Below are positions 16,973 to 24,847 of a DNA stretch of 64,000 nucleotides, piece by piece (the first letter of the stretch is position 1; every line of letters begins with the position of its first letter). The notes under the pieces were generated by a model that searched no databases, had not been told where the DNA came from, and was given only the letters and a program-made list of their open reading frames with translations. This DNA is from CBDCUQ01 sp965222835 (GTDB lineage: Bacteria > Pseudomonadota > Alphaproteobacteria > Rhizobiales > Hyphomicrobiaceae). A program made the position numbers and the translations under genes. The DNA lies in NCBI GenBank assembly GCA_965222835.1, contig CBDCUQ010000001.1, positions 1 through 64,000 of the forward strand, read 5' to 3'.

Positions 16973-17518
16973 AGCAGCCGCGCTCTTAAGCCTCGCCAAC
17001 ACGTCAGCCGCATGCGCTGGCGGCGGGTGTACGGGATAAAAGATTTTGCGAAGCCGTCCATCTTGAAGGACCAGCGTCACGCGCTTGAGATAGCGTACCC
17101 CACCCGTCTCGAAACACGGCAGCCGTAGCGCATCCGCAAACCCGAAGCCGGCATCACTCAGCAATTGAAACGGAAGCTGCAGCCGACCGGCGAGCTCCCG
17201 CTGCCAATCGCTGTCCTGCGAGCTAAACCCGAACACGGCAACGCCTAGGGCGAGAAAATCAGCAAACCTGTCGCGAAAACCCTCGGCTTCCGGGGTCGAA
17301 CCGTGAGCGCCCGGAATGTCGTCCCAGCCGGGCGGGTTCGCGACTCCTGGCCGGCCCGTCCAGGGATAGACAAAAACGACTGAGACGCCGCGCCCTTCGC
17401 TCAGAACAACCTTCGATCCGTCCGTCGCAACAAGCGGAACGCGTGGCACCTCTTGATCGGGAACAAGATGAGCCGCACCCCCATCATCCTCCGGAGCCGG
17501 AAAGGGCCAGCTCGTCAT
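16967..17518 (-). CDS. Peroxiredoxin-like protein lacking both catalytic cysteines
   Basis: A 183-residue thioredoxin-fold protein clearly homologous to the PrxQ-like protein encoded just upstream (shared YP-T--PG---P-GWD-IPGA-G, Q-LPF-LLSD). Where the intact paralogue has C-x4-C (CTPQSC), this protein reads STPEAE (residues 74-79), so both the peroxidatic and resolving cysteines are gone. Its only cysteine (LRLPCFETGG) is in a region where the partner has Thr. It therefore cannot work as a thiol peroxidase in the usual way and may be a regulatory or structural partner. Its ATG overlaps the stop of the partner gene as ATGA. The frame is intact and shows no sign of decay. Confidence 0.85.
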   Translation of the reverse strand: MTSWPFPAPEDDGGAAHLVPDQEVPRVPLVATDGSKVVLSEGRGVSVVFVYPWTGRPGVANPPGWDDIPGAHGSTPEAEGFRDRFADFLALGVAVFGFSSQDSDWQRELAGRLQLPFQLLSDAGFGFADALRLPCFETGGVRYLKRVTLVLQDGRLRKIFYPVHPPPAHAADVLARLKSAAAS

Positions 17519-18087
17519 GCTCTGTTCGCCCTCAGCCAATCGACAACATCCGCCGCATTTCTGTCCGGTGGAAAAACCGGGTAAAACACATGTACAATCC
17601 GCACGGCACTAAGAACCAGTGACATGCGCTTCAAAAGTCGCCGCCCCGCCACCTCGAATGTCGGCAGGTTGAGCGCATTTGTAAGCGCAAGATCTTCATC
17701 CGACAGAAGAGGAAACGGAAGGTGAAGCCGCGAGACCGCTTCGCGCTGCCAAACACTGTCCTGCGGCGAAAGCCCGAAAACATGATCGGCACCCGCCGCG
17801 CGAAGCTCGCCGTAGTGATCCCGAAAGGCACAGCTCTGTGGTGTGCACCCGCGCGCACCAGGTATCTCATCCCAACCGTCAGGTAAGGCATGCCCAGGCT
17901 GAGCGGTAAGAGGGTAAATATAGATGACCGAACGTCCGGAAAGTGCGGAGAGATCAACGCTCATGTCATCAGTCGCCTTCAGCACAACAGAGGGTAGCAT
18001 GCGCCCTACGAGGTGACGTGCTGCGCCATCGTCAATCGGAACCGGAAGCGCTGACCAATCAACCTCGAGCACATCTTTTTCAGCCAC
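17515..18087 (-). CDS. Peroxiredoxin (PrxQ/BCP-like)
   Basis: A 190-residue AhpC/TSA-fold protein. The motif GARGCTPQSCAFRD contains the PrxQ-type C-x4-C pair: Cys81 is the likely peroxidatic cysteine and Cys86 the resolving one. Such enzymes reduce hydrogen or organic peroxides using thioredoxin. It begins with GTG at 18087, three bases after the smpB stop, and ends in an ATGA overlap with the cysteine-less paralogue, so smpB and the two peroxiredoxin genes are probably one transcript. The ~20-residue insert between YPLT and GCTPQSC (with GWDEIPGA) is shared by both copies and marks this as a distinct PrxQ subfamily. Confidence 0.85.
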   Translation of the reverse strand: MAEKDVLEVDWSALPVPIDDGAARHLVGRMLPSVVLKATDDMSVDLSALSGRSVIYIYPLTAQPGHALPDGWDEIPGARGCTPQSCAFRDHYGELRAAGADHVFGLSPQDSVWQREAVSRLHLPFPLLSDEDLALTNALNLPTFEVAGRRLLKRMSLVLSAVRIVHVFYPVFPPDRNAADVVDWLRANRA

Positions 18088-18090
18088 GGC

Positions 18091-18567
18091 TCAGCCCTTC
18101 TCGCGCATAAGCCGCGCTTTTTCGCGATTCCAATCGCGCTTCTTCGCCGCTTCCCGCTTGTCGTGTAACTTCTTGCCCTCCGCCAGGCCGATCCTTAGCT
18201 TCGCACGGCCCCGCGCGTTGAAATACAGTTCAAGCGGCACCAGCGTCATGCCCTTCCGCTCAACACTAATGGCAAGTTTGTGAAGCTCGCTCTTTTGCAT
18301 GAGAAGCTTGCGCTTGCGCCGTGGCTCATGTTGGAAAAAGCGGCCGGCCTGCTGATATTCCGGGATGTAAGCATTAACCAGCCACAACCCGCCATCCTCG
18401 AAGGAAGCATAACTTTCGGCGATGTTCGCTTGCCCTTTGCGCAAGGACTTCACCTCGGTGCCGGTGAGCACGAGGCCAGCTTCCCAGCTGTCCGTAATGA
18501 AGTAGTCGTGCCGGGCTTTGCGGTTCTCCGCAACAATCTTGCGGCCGTCGTCAGTCTTGGCGGCCAT
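18091..18567 (-). CDS. smpB: SsrA-binding protein
   Basis: A 158-residue SmpB, the partner of tmRNA in rescue of stalled ribosomes. Recognisable parts are the N-terminal RKARHDYFITDSWEAGLVLTGTEVKSLR, the oligonucleotide-binding fold core, and the basic C-terminal tail (KKLHDKREAAKKRDWNREKARLMREKG) that enters the ribosome. It follows dapA on the same strand at a distance of 138 bases, as in other alphaproteobacteria. I do not find the ssrA RNA gene in the window. Confidence 0.95.
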   Translation of the reverse strand: MAAKTDDGRKIVAENRKARHDYFITDSWEAGLVLTGTEVKSLRKGQANIAESYASFEDGGLWLVNAYIPEYQQAGRFFQHEPRRKRKLLMQKSELHKLAISVERKGMTLVPLELYFNARGRAKLRIGLAEGKKLHDKREAAKKRDWNREKARLMREKG

Positions 18568-18705
18568 CAGGTCTTTCTCCCGGCGCTACACCGGCCAACA
18601 CCAGTGCAGAAACCCACATCCTGGTTCGCACATCGTCACACCGGCTCAAAGCCAGCCATGTCCCTGCGCTCGCAAGCCGGGCGCCGGTTCCTACAGCACC
18701 AGTCT

Positions 18706-19605
18706 TCACTCGGCAGCCTTGGCCTGCACCAGCCCGGCCGCCTCCAGAGCCGCATCGATCTTAGCTCGCGTCTCATCACTGACGCGCCAAAGCGGCAGGC
18801 GTACTTCTTCCGAACAAAGCCCCAGTCGCGAGGCGGCATATTTCACTGGACCAGGATTTGCTTCGAGGAACATGGTCTCGTGAATGGGCTGTAACTTGTC
18901 CTGCAGCGCCAGCGCCGCCGGGAAGTCTCCCGCCAAGCAGGCATTCTGAAAATCGGCACTGAGCCGCGGCGCAATGTTGGACGCCACCGAAATACATCCG
19001 TGCCCGCCATGCGCCATAAAGGCCAATGCGGTCTCATCTTCACCCGAGAGCTGAACGAAGTCCCGTCCCGTCAACTGCGTGACCCGCCGCTCACGCGCAA
19101 CGCGCGTAAGATTCGCGGTGGCATCTTTGACACCGGCAATATTCTTAAGCTCCGTGAGACGCCGCATCGTGTCGATCGAAATATCGACATTGGTGCGCCC
19201 CGGAATGTTGTAGACAACGATCGGAACACCAACCGAATCGTTGATCTTCTTGAAGTGCTGATAGAGACCCTCTTGCGTCGGCTTATTGTAATAGGGCGCA
19301 ACCACAAGCAGTCCATCCACGCCCGCCTTCTCTGCATGCTGCGACAGCTCGACGGCCTCGTCGGTCGAGTTCGAGCCCGTCCCCGCGACCACCGGGACAC
19401 GCCCGCGCGATCCTTCAACGGCCAACGCGATAACGCGTTTGTGTTCGTCGTAATCGAGCGTGGGGCTTTCACCCGTTGTCCCAGCCGGCACAAGCCCGTG
19501 CGTTCCTTCAGAAATCTGCCAATCAACCAGGCGCCGGAAGGCATCTTCATCGACGGCACCGTCCTTAAACGGTGTAATGAGCGCTGTCAGCGAACCCTTG
19601 AACAT
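18706..19605 (-). CDS. dapA: 4-hydroxy-tetrahydrodipicolinate synthase
   Basis: A 299-residue DapA that condenses pyruvate with aspartate semialdehyde, the entry step of diaminopimelate and lysine synthesis. The N-terminal FKGSLTALITPFKDGAVD, the motif VPAGTTGESPTLDYDEH, the proton-relay Tyr in VVYNIPGRTNV and the Schiff-base Lys in NIAGVKDATAN are present. The ATG at 19605 has an AAGGTAGGG ribosome-binding site; a longer frame up to 19677 is Lys/Arg-rich and unlikely. It is divergent from the lytic transglycosylase gene; both feed cell-wall metabolism. Confidence 0.95.
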   Translation of the reverse strand: MFKGSLTALITPFKDGAVDEDAFRRLVDWQISEGTHGLVPAGTTGESPTLDYDEHKRVIALAVEGSRGRVPVVAGTGSNSTDEAVELSQHAEKAGVDGLLVVAPYYNKPTQEGLYQHFKKINDSVGVPIVVYNIPGRTNVDISIDTMRRLTELKNIAGVKDATANLTRVARERRVTQLTGRDFVQLSGEDETALAFMAHGGHGCISVASNIAPRLSADFQNACLAGDFPAALALQDKLQPIHETMFLEANPGPVKYAASRLGLCSEEVRLPLWRVSDETRAKIDAALEAAGLVQAKAAE

Positions 19606-20008
19606 CTGCCCTACCTTCGCGCACGATCGGGCCGTGCGCTTTTTCTTCTCTTTTTTCAACGGCCTTTTCCCAAGCACGAGAGCTCAGCCGTTCTTGAATG
19701 CCGCGTCCCCTATTGTTACGCTTCCCCACCACAATGCCATAGTCTTGGCTCAGAAGACTTAAAATCACACCTGTCTTGCCACAGTCCCTGGAGGGAGAAC
19801 GGATCTTGTGGCGCAATTAGCCGTAAACATTAGGCGTTCGGTTTGCCGCCCACAAGACAACCACCGGCCGGCCCATGGCACTGACCCTGGTACGGCCCAA
19901 AGCCAATCCTGTATCCGAACACGACCAGAAAGGTTTGCATTGCAGAGGTCCAAGCTCAAGGTCAAGCCCGATCGCCCGATGATTCCCCGGCGCAAGGATG
20001 GCTTCCGG
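19606..20008. other. Divergent region between dapA and the transglycosylase gene
   Basis: About 400 bases without a gene, apart from possible N-terminal extensions of either neighbour. It should contain both promoters. AT-rich DNA lies near 19660-19700 and 19750-19770, but I see no clear -35/-10 pair, riboswitch or hairpin. A lysine riboswitch is not expected in this group and is not visible. Confidence 0.4.
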
Positions 20009-22171
20009 ATGCGGGCTTGCACCGTGTGGGCACTATCAGTTCCACTTCTCATCACCGGAACAGCCCTCCCGGCGCTCTCCGAACCCGCCAAATCCAAATC
20101 GTCCTCCACAATCCCGAAACCCGGAGTCGCTAGTGCGGCGGAAGCGGCCTACATAGCTCGGTTGGACAATGCGATTGCACCCGCAAGTGGATATCCGGTC
20201 ACCTCTGAAGACGCTGCCCTCGTCAAGAATGCAATTAAAGCCATCGGCGCAAAGAATCTTGTCAAAGGGGAAGAACTCAAAGCCAAGGTCAAGGATCCCA
20301 TCGCCCGCAAGCTGATCTATTGGTACAACCTCAGATCCGGAAACGGCGAGCCCAAAGCGTACAGAGATTTTCTCAACGCAAATCCAGCATGGCCGAACCG
20401 CGCACTTCTCACCAGGCGCATGGAAGAAGCGGTGTTCAAGGAAGGCGGAACAGCGGCGTCGATCCACGCGTTTTTCAAAGACCGTCCGCCGGAGACCGGC
20501 GCCGGAAAAGCAGCACTCGCCTCCGCCTTGCTTGCCCAAGGCAACGAAGCCGAAGCCAAACGGCTAGCAGCGTTAGCGTGGCGCGAAAATGCCATCCCAA
20601 CCAGGCTCGAATCCGGGTTCCTAAAACGCTTTGGCAAACTGCTGACGGCAGCAGATCACAAGTGGCGCCTCGACCAGCTGATCATTGACAGCCCGCGTTG
20701 GTCGGGCCAGCGAAAATCACGGGCAGCCGTCGCCAAGCGTCTTATTCCGCTCCTGCCAGCCGCTGAACAAAAGAAAGCCCGCGCGCGACTCGCCGTATTT
20801 CAGCTATCAAAAAGCAGCCGACGCAAGATCGAAGCCCTGCCAGCGGAAAGCGATCCCGACTGGGGCGTCGTCTTCCACCGCATCCAAGCCTTGCGCCGCT
20901 CAAAGAAAACTTCGGAATCGACAAAGCTTCTACTCGGTGCGCCTCTCGAGGAAGCGAAAATCGTGGTTCCCGACGCTTGGTGGACTGAGCGGCGGGCCCA
21001 CGCCTACATCGCTCTCAAGGCCAACAAGTACAAACTCGCCTACGACCTCGTCGCCGAAGCCGGGCCGCTGACGGTAAACCCACTCAAAGACCAGCAGTTT
21101 ACCGCCGGCTGGATCGCACTGCGTTACTTGAAAAAGCCGGACCTCGCCGAACCGCATTTCGTAGCCTTTAAGAAAGCTGCCGACGGCCCGTTAAGCCGGT
21201 CCAAGTCCAACTACTGGATGGGCCGCCTGGCGGAAGCCAAAGGAAAGAAAGACGAAGCAAAGAAACACTACGAAGCCGCCACCCAGGACCTCGATACCTT
21301 CCACGGCCTCCTATCCTTGCAAAAACTGCGGCCTGGAAACCAGCCCATCCCCCTAAAACCACCCGCCGAGCCCGACGCAGCGCTCATTGACCGTTTTAAT
21401 TCGCTTGATGCCATAAAGGCCGCCGTCATTGCCCGGAAGTCATCGCTTAGCCCCTACATCGTGCGTTCTTTCATCGACCATTTCCGTAGGGAGGTGTTTG
21501 AAACCGAAGCCGGATTCGCACTCGTCGCTCATTTTGCCGAAGCACTCGGCGACACGCAGATGGCTGTCCGCACCGGAAAAACCGCAATCGCCCGCAGACA
21601 CAATCTCATCAACTATGCCTATCCCGTCCACCCCTTCCCGGCCTACACGCCATTGCGCAAGCCACCGGAAACAGCCTTACTGCTGGGCATTGCAAGACAG
21701 GAGACGGAGTTTAATAGCCTCATCGTTTCCGGCGCAGGTGCCAAAGGGCTCCTGCAGGTCATGACGATCACCGCCAAGCACGTCTGCCGTGACTACAAGA
21801 TAAAATGCCATATCAAGAAGCTCCTGTCGGACCCGTCGTACAACGCCAAGATTGCATCCGCTTATATCGGCGACCGTATGAAAGAGTTCCGGGGCTCCTA
21901 TGTCCTCACCTTCGCCGGATACAATGCGGGGCCCGGACGCGCCCGCCAGTGGATTCGCGAATTCGGCGACCCCCGCAACCCCAAGATCGACCCCATCGAC
22001 TGGATCGAGCGCATTCCCTTTGAAGAAACACGCAAATATGTTGCGAAGGTCCTCTCAAATTTGCAGATATACCGGGCGCGTCTTGGAGAAGAGAACCCAC
22101 TTCGTCTGGACAAAGACCTCAACCGCGCCCGCACGGGGCGCGCCGTAAAGGCCACGTCGTCAACGCAATAA
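20009..22171 (+). CDS. slt: Soluble lytic murein transglycosylase
   Basis: A 720-residue Slt70-type enzyme that cleaves the MurNAc-GlcNAc bond of peptidoglycan with formation of 1,6-anhydro ends. A Sec signal (MRACTVWALSVPLLITGTALPALS) leads into a long superhelical TPR-like region (residues about 50-520). The C-terminal GH23-type SLT domain shows the catalytic Glu in GIARQETEFNSLIVSGAGAKG, then LLQVM and FAGYNAGPGRARQW. I chose the ATG at 20009 with AAGGA ten bases upstream; an ATG at 19979 would add ten basic residues, and longer starts are unlikely. Divergent from dapA. Confidence 0.93.
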   Translation: MRACTVWALSVPLLITGTALPALSEPAKSKSSSTIPKPGVASAAEAAYIARLDNAIAPASGYPVTSEDAALVKNAIKAIGAKNLVKGEELKAKVKDPIARKLIYWYNLRSGNGEPKAYRDFLNANPAWPNRALLTRRMEEAVFKEGGTAASIHAFFKDRPPETGAGKAALASALLAQGNEAEAKRLAALAWRENAIPTRLESGFLKRFGKLLTAADHKWRLDQLIIDSPRWSGQRKSRAAVAKRLIPLLPAAEQKKARARLAVFQLSKSSRRKIEALPAESDPDWGVVFHRIQALRRSKKTSESTKLLLGAPLEEAKIVVPDAWWTERRAHAYIALKANKYKLAYDLVAEAGPLTVNPLKDQQFTAGWIALRYLKKPDLAEPHFVAFKKAADGPLSRSKSNYWMGRLAEAKGKKDEAKKHYEAATQDLDTFHGLLSLQKLRPGNQPIPLKPPAEPDAALIDRFNSLDAIKAAVIARKSSLSPYIVRSFIDHFRREVFETEAGFALVAHFAEALGDTQMAVRTGKTAIARRHNLINYAYPVHPFPAYTPLRKPPETALLLGIARQETEFNSLIVSGAGAKGLLQVMTITAKHVCRDYKIKCHIKKLLSDPSYNAKIASAYIGDRMKEFRGSYVLTFAGYNAGPGRARQWIREFGDPRNPKIDPIDWIERIPFEETRKYVAKVLSNLQIYRARLGEENPLRLDKDLNRARTGRAVKATSSTQ

Positions 22172-22274
22172 CGCCGGGCCTCAATGGCAGAATAGTCTCA
22201 TCCTCCGGGTGCGCGCGTGCCGAAGTTTGCGGAACTGAGCGCAACCGATCTTGTTTGATGCAGGAAAACGTCAA

Positions 22275-23177
22275 ATGACCTCCAACGGTCAGTCCTTCGA
22301 GGATTTGACATTCACGACACGCGACGGATTGGTGCTGCACGCGCGCCGCTATCCCGCCACGCCGGGCCCCCTTAGTCCAGGCCGACCCGTGATTTGTCTT
22401 CCCGGCCTCACCAGAAACGGCCGTGACTTTCATACCGTCGCCCTCGCTTTATCTGGCGCCTCCGAAGGCGCGCGCGACGTCTACACCTTGGACTACCGCG
22501 GACGGGGATTATCCGACTTCGATCCAGACTGGCGGAACTACGCCATTCCAATCGAAATGCTTGACGTCATCGATTTTCTCGTGAGCCAGGAGATCTTGGG
22601 AGCTGGGATAATCGGAACGTCACGCGGAGGACTTATCGCCATGGTCCTTGCCGCCGCCCAGCCGGCAGCCGTGGGACCTGTCGTCTTGAACGACATCGGC
22701 CCCGTTATTGAGCGGGCGGGCTTGGCGCGCATCAGCGCCTACGCCGGGCGCGTGCCGCTTCCCGGCACCTGGCAGGAAGCAACGAAACTCGTGTGCGACA
22801 TGAACATACGCGCCTTCCCCGCCGTGCCCGAGGAGCTGTGGGAAACCGTAGCGCGCCAGTGGTTCAATGAAAGGAACGGGCGCCCGGCACCAGGATATGA
22901 CAATAAGCTGTCAAATGCGTTGTCCGTCCTCGATGGACCCGCTCCAGAGCTGTGGCCGCAATTCGAGGCCCTAAAGCGCGTACCGATCCTCGTACTCCGG
23001 GGTGAAAGATCCGACATACTCTCCGCCGAGACGGTCACCGAAATGCAGCGCCGCCATCCACACTTGAAAGAGCTGATCGTCAAAGGTCAGGGCCACGCCC
23101 CCCTGCTTATGGACAACCTAACCATCCAGGCTATCCACGGCTTCTTTGCCGGCTTCGATAACGCCGAAACGCATTAA
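22275..23177 (+). CDS. Alpha/beta-fold hydrolase
   Basis: A 300-residue cytosolic alpha/beta hydrolase. The oxyanion region is VICLPGLTRNGRDF, the nucleophile elbow is G-T-S-R-G-G (Ser) and the late catalytic residues fit an Asp in LRGERSDIL and His in KGQGHAPLL. The closest pattern is the esterase/haloperoxidase-like group that acts on small esters or lactones; the substrate is unknown. The ATG at 22275 has an AGGA box; a TTG 24 bases upstream is an alternative. It follows slt with a 103-base gap, but no shared function is evident. Confidence 0.85.
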   Translation: MTSNGQSFEDLTFTTRDGLVLHARRYPATPGPLSPGRPVICLPGLTRNGRDFHTVALALSGASEGARDVYTLDYRGRGLSDFDPDWRNYAIPIEMLDVIDFLVSQEILGAGIIGTSRGGLIAMVLAAAQPAAVGPVVLNDIGPVIERAGLARISAYAGRVPLPGTWQEATKLVCDMNIRAFPAVPEELWETVARQWFNERNGRPAPGYDNKLSNALSVLDGPAPELWPQFEALKRVPILVLRGERSDILSAETVTEMQRRHPHLKELIVKGQGHAPLLMDNLTIQAIHGFFAGFDNAETH

Positions 23178-23430
23178 TTCCAAACTGGTCATTACGGTCG
23201 CGAACACCCGAAAGTTCGGGCTCCTGCGCACCGGGCACAGGCAATGGAGCGTGGGACCCCGAGAAATCCGGCGCCACGCGTGCACAAGCCCGCAAATATC
23301 CGGCCTGGACAAGCCAAGCCAGCGGAGTCTATGGCGATAACTCCGGCAAGCGGCGGTCTGTCGGAGAAGCTCGTGGTAACCGCGAATTCGGGATCGCGTT
23401 CAGACGCGCGAGATCTGGGGAGGGGGAGCT

Positions 23431-24810
23431 GTGACGACGTCCGACAACCAGGCAGGTTCACGCAGCATGCAAGGCGTGATGCTGAAAATTCTAAGGTCAC
23501 TCCTCAAATCGCTCAGAAGCCTGCCGGTTGCGCTCTCTGCAACGGTCGGATCCTTAGCCGCCATCTCCGCCGTTTATCTGGGATATGACGTCGTCAAATC
23601 ACATGTGACCCCCTGCGAGCAGATTTTCCAGCAGACCAACGTCGGCCTGACCACCAAGATCCGCGTTCTGCAGACAGAAGGCGAAGTACAGCTCGGACGT
23701 GATGCTTTGACGGAACTCAGCGAACGCGCCCAGATGGTCGCACTCAATCTCAAGACCTGCTGTACGGTTCTCGATGCTGGTCGCCTGAACCCCGAACAGT
23801 TTCTCCAATGCAAAAGCAAGGCCCGACAGTACGAGGCCAAAGTGAACAATGTTGTGACACTCGTTTCAGCGACAGCGCCCACGGAAACAGCGAGTGTGAC
23901 GCCGGCAGCAGCAGCCGCGGCAAAGGTCGCAGGAAAATCGCCATCTCCCACTCCCGCAGCCGCACCGCCGCCGTCGCTGAAAAAGGCCGTCGACGATGCG
24001 CGCGAGGTCTCCCGTGACTTCAACAACAACGTTATGGTCGTTCAAAAGGAACAGGCGTTAAGATCTCTCGAAAGTCAGCCGGCATCCAAAGTCGAAGTCT
24101 CCTCGGCCGAGCACGAACCCAACAACGACCTCCTAAATGTCAACGTCCTTCCCCTCGACACTTGGATCCGCAGCGCGATCAATCCGGTCAAAGACAATGA
24201 TTTCTTCACATTCACGACACCACCAAAGTTCCGCGACTGGATCCGCATCGAAGTGAAAAATGAATCGACGACGCTAGAGCCGAGCATACAGCTGTTCAAC
24301 GCGAACAAGTCCAACCTCGGCACACGCCAGAACAAGACCCAAGGCGGCGACGCCAGCTACGATTTCGTCTCGGCCCCTGAAGCCCGCTACATCGTGCGCG
24401 TGGGAAGCCACTATCAATCGCATACAGGTGTCTATCTTGTCCGCGCAACGGCCCAAAAAGCCTATGACACAAATGAGCCAAACGAGGATATCCTCCACGC
24501 CAAGAAGGTCGCAGAGGGTGAATCTGTCGAAGCCAAGATCATGGACAAGCACGATGTCGACTTTTTCAGGATAAGCGGCCTTGCCGAAAAGGACGTGACC
24601 GTCACCATCCAAAACAAAAGCACGACGCTCCATCCGTACGTCGCTCTGTACAACGGCAGCAAATCTAAGATCAAAGACGTTTCGAACAAGACGCCCGGAG
24701 GCGACCTCAGCCACGCGTTCAAGTCCAAGTCCGACGTGCTCTATGTGCGCGTAGCCGACCACTACACGTCGAACGCAGGTGAGTACATCCTGAAAGTCGA
24801 AGGAAAATGA
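23431..24810 (+). CDS. Membrane-anchored protein with two PPC (pre-peptidase C-terminal) domains
   Basis: A 459-residue protein with no enzyme domain. Residues about 34-55 (LPVALSATVGSLAAISAVYLGY) form one membrane anchor. Next comes a helical region with a CC pair and a Cys (NLKTCCTVLDAGRL..FLQC), an Ala/Pro-rich linker, and two tandem beta-sandwich PPC-like domains at about 225-345 and 347-459. Each starts with the family motif EPN (EHEPNNDLLNV, TNEPNEDILHA) and contains D-F-F (NDFFTF, VDFFRI). PPC domains usually follow secreted proteases; here they stand alone, so they probably bind something in the periplasm. The GTG at 23431 is preceded by a strong GGGGAGGGGGAG ribosome-binding site. 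Confidence 0.75.
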   Translation: MTTSDNQAGSRSMQGVMLKILRSLLKSLRSLPVALSATVGSLAAISAVYLGYDVVKSHVTPCEQIFQQTNVGLTTKIRVLQTEGEVQLGRDALTELSERAQMVALNLKTCCTVLDAGRLNPEQFLQCKSKARQYEAKVNNVVTLVSATAPTETASVTPAAAAAAKVAGKSPSPTPAAAPPPSLKKAVDDAREVSRDFNNNVMVVQKEQALRSLESQPASKVEVSSAEHEPNNDLLNVNVLPLDTWIRSAINPVKDNDFFTFTTPPKFRDWIRIEVKNESTTLEPSIQLFNANKSNLGTRQNKTQGGDASYDFVSAPEARYIVRVGSHYQSHTGVYLVRATAQKAYDTNEPNEDILHAKKVAEGESVEAKIMDKHDVDFFRISGLAEKDVTVTIQNKSTTLHPYVALYNGSKSKIKDVSNKTPGGDLSHAFKSKSDVLYVRVADHYTSNAGEYILKVEGK

Positions 24811-24847
24811 CGTGCACCGGAGCGATCGGCGCCGTACGTCGCCCAAG

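Noticed and set aside
18568..20008. ssrA (tmRNA) near smpB and dapA
   Set aside because: The short gaps around these genes show no tmRNA-like ends or tag sequence; it must be elsewhere.
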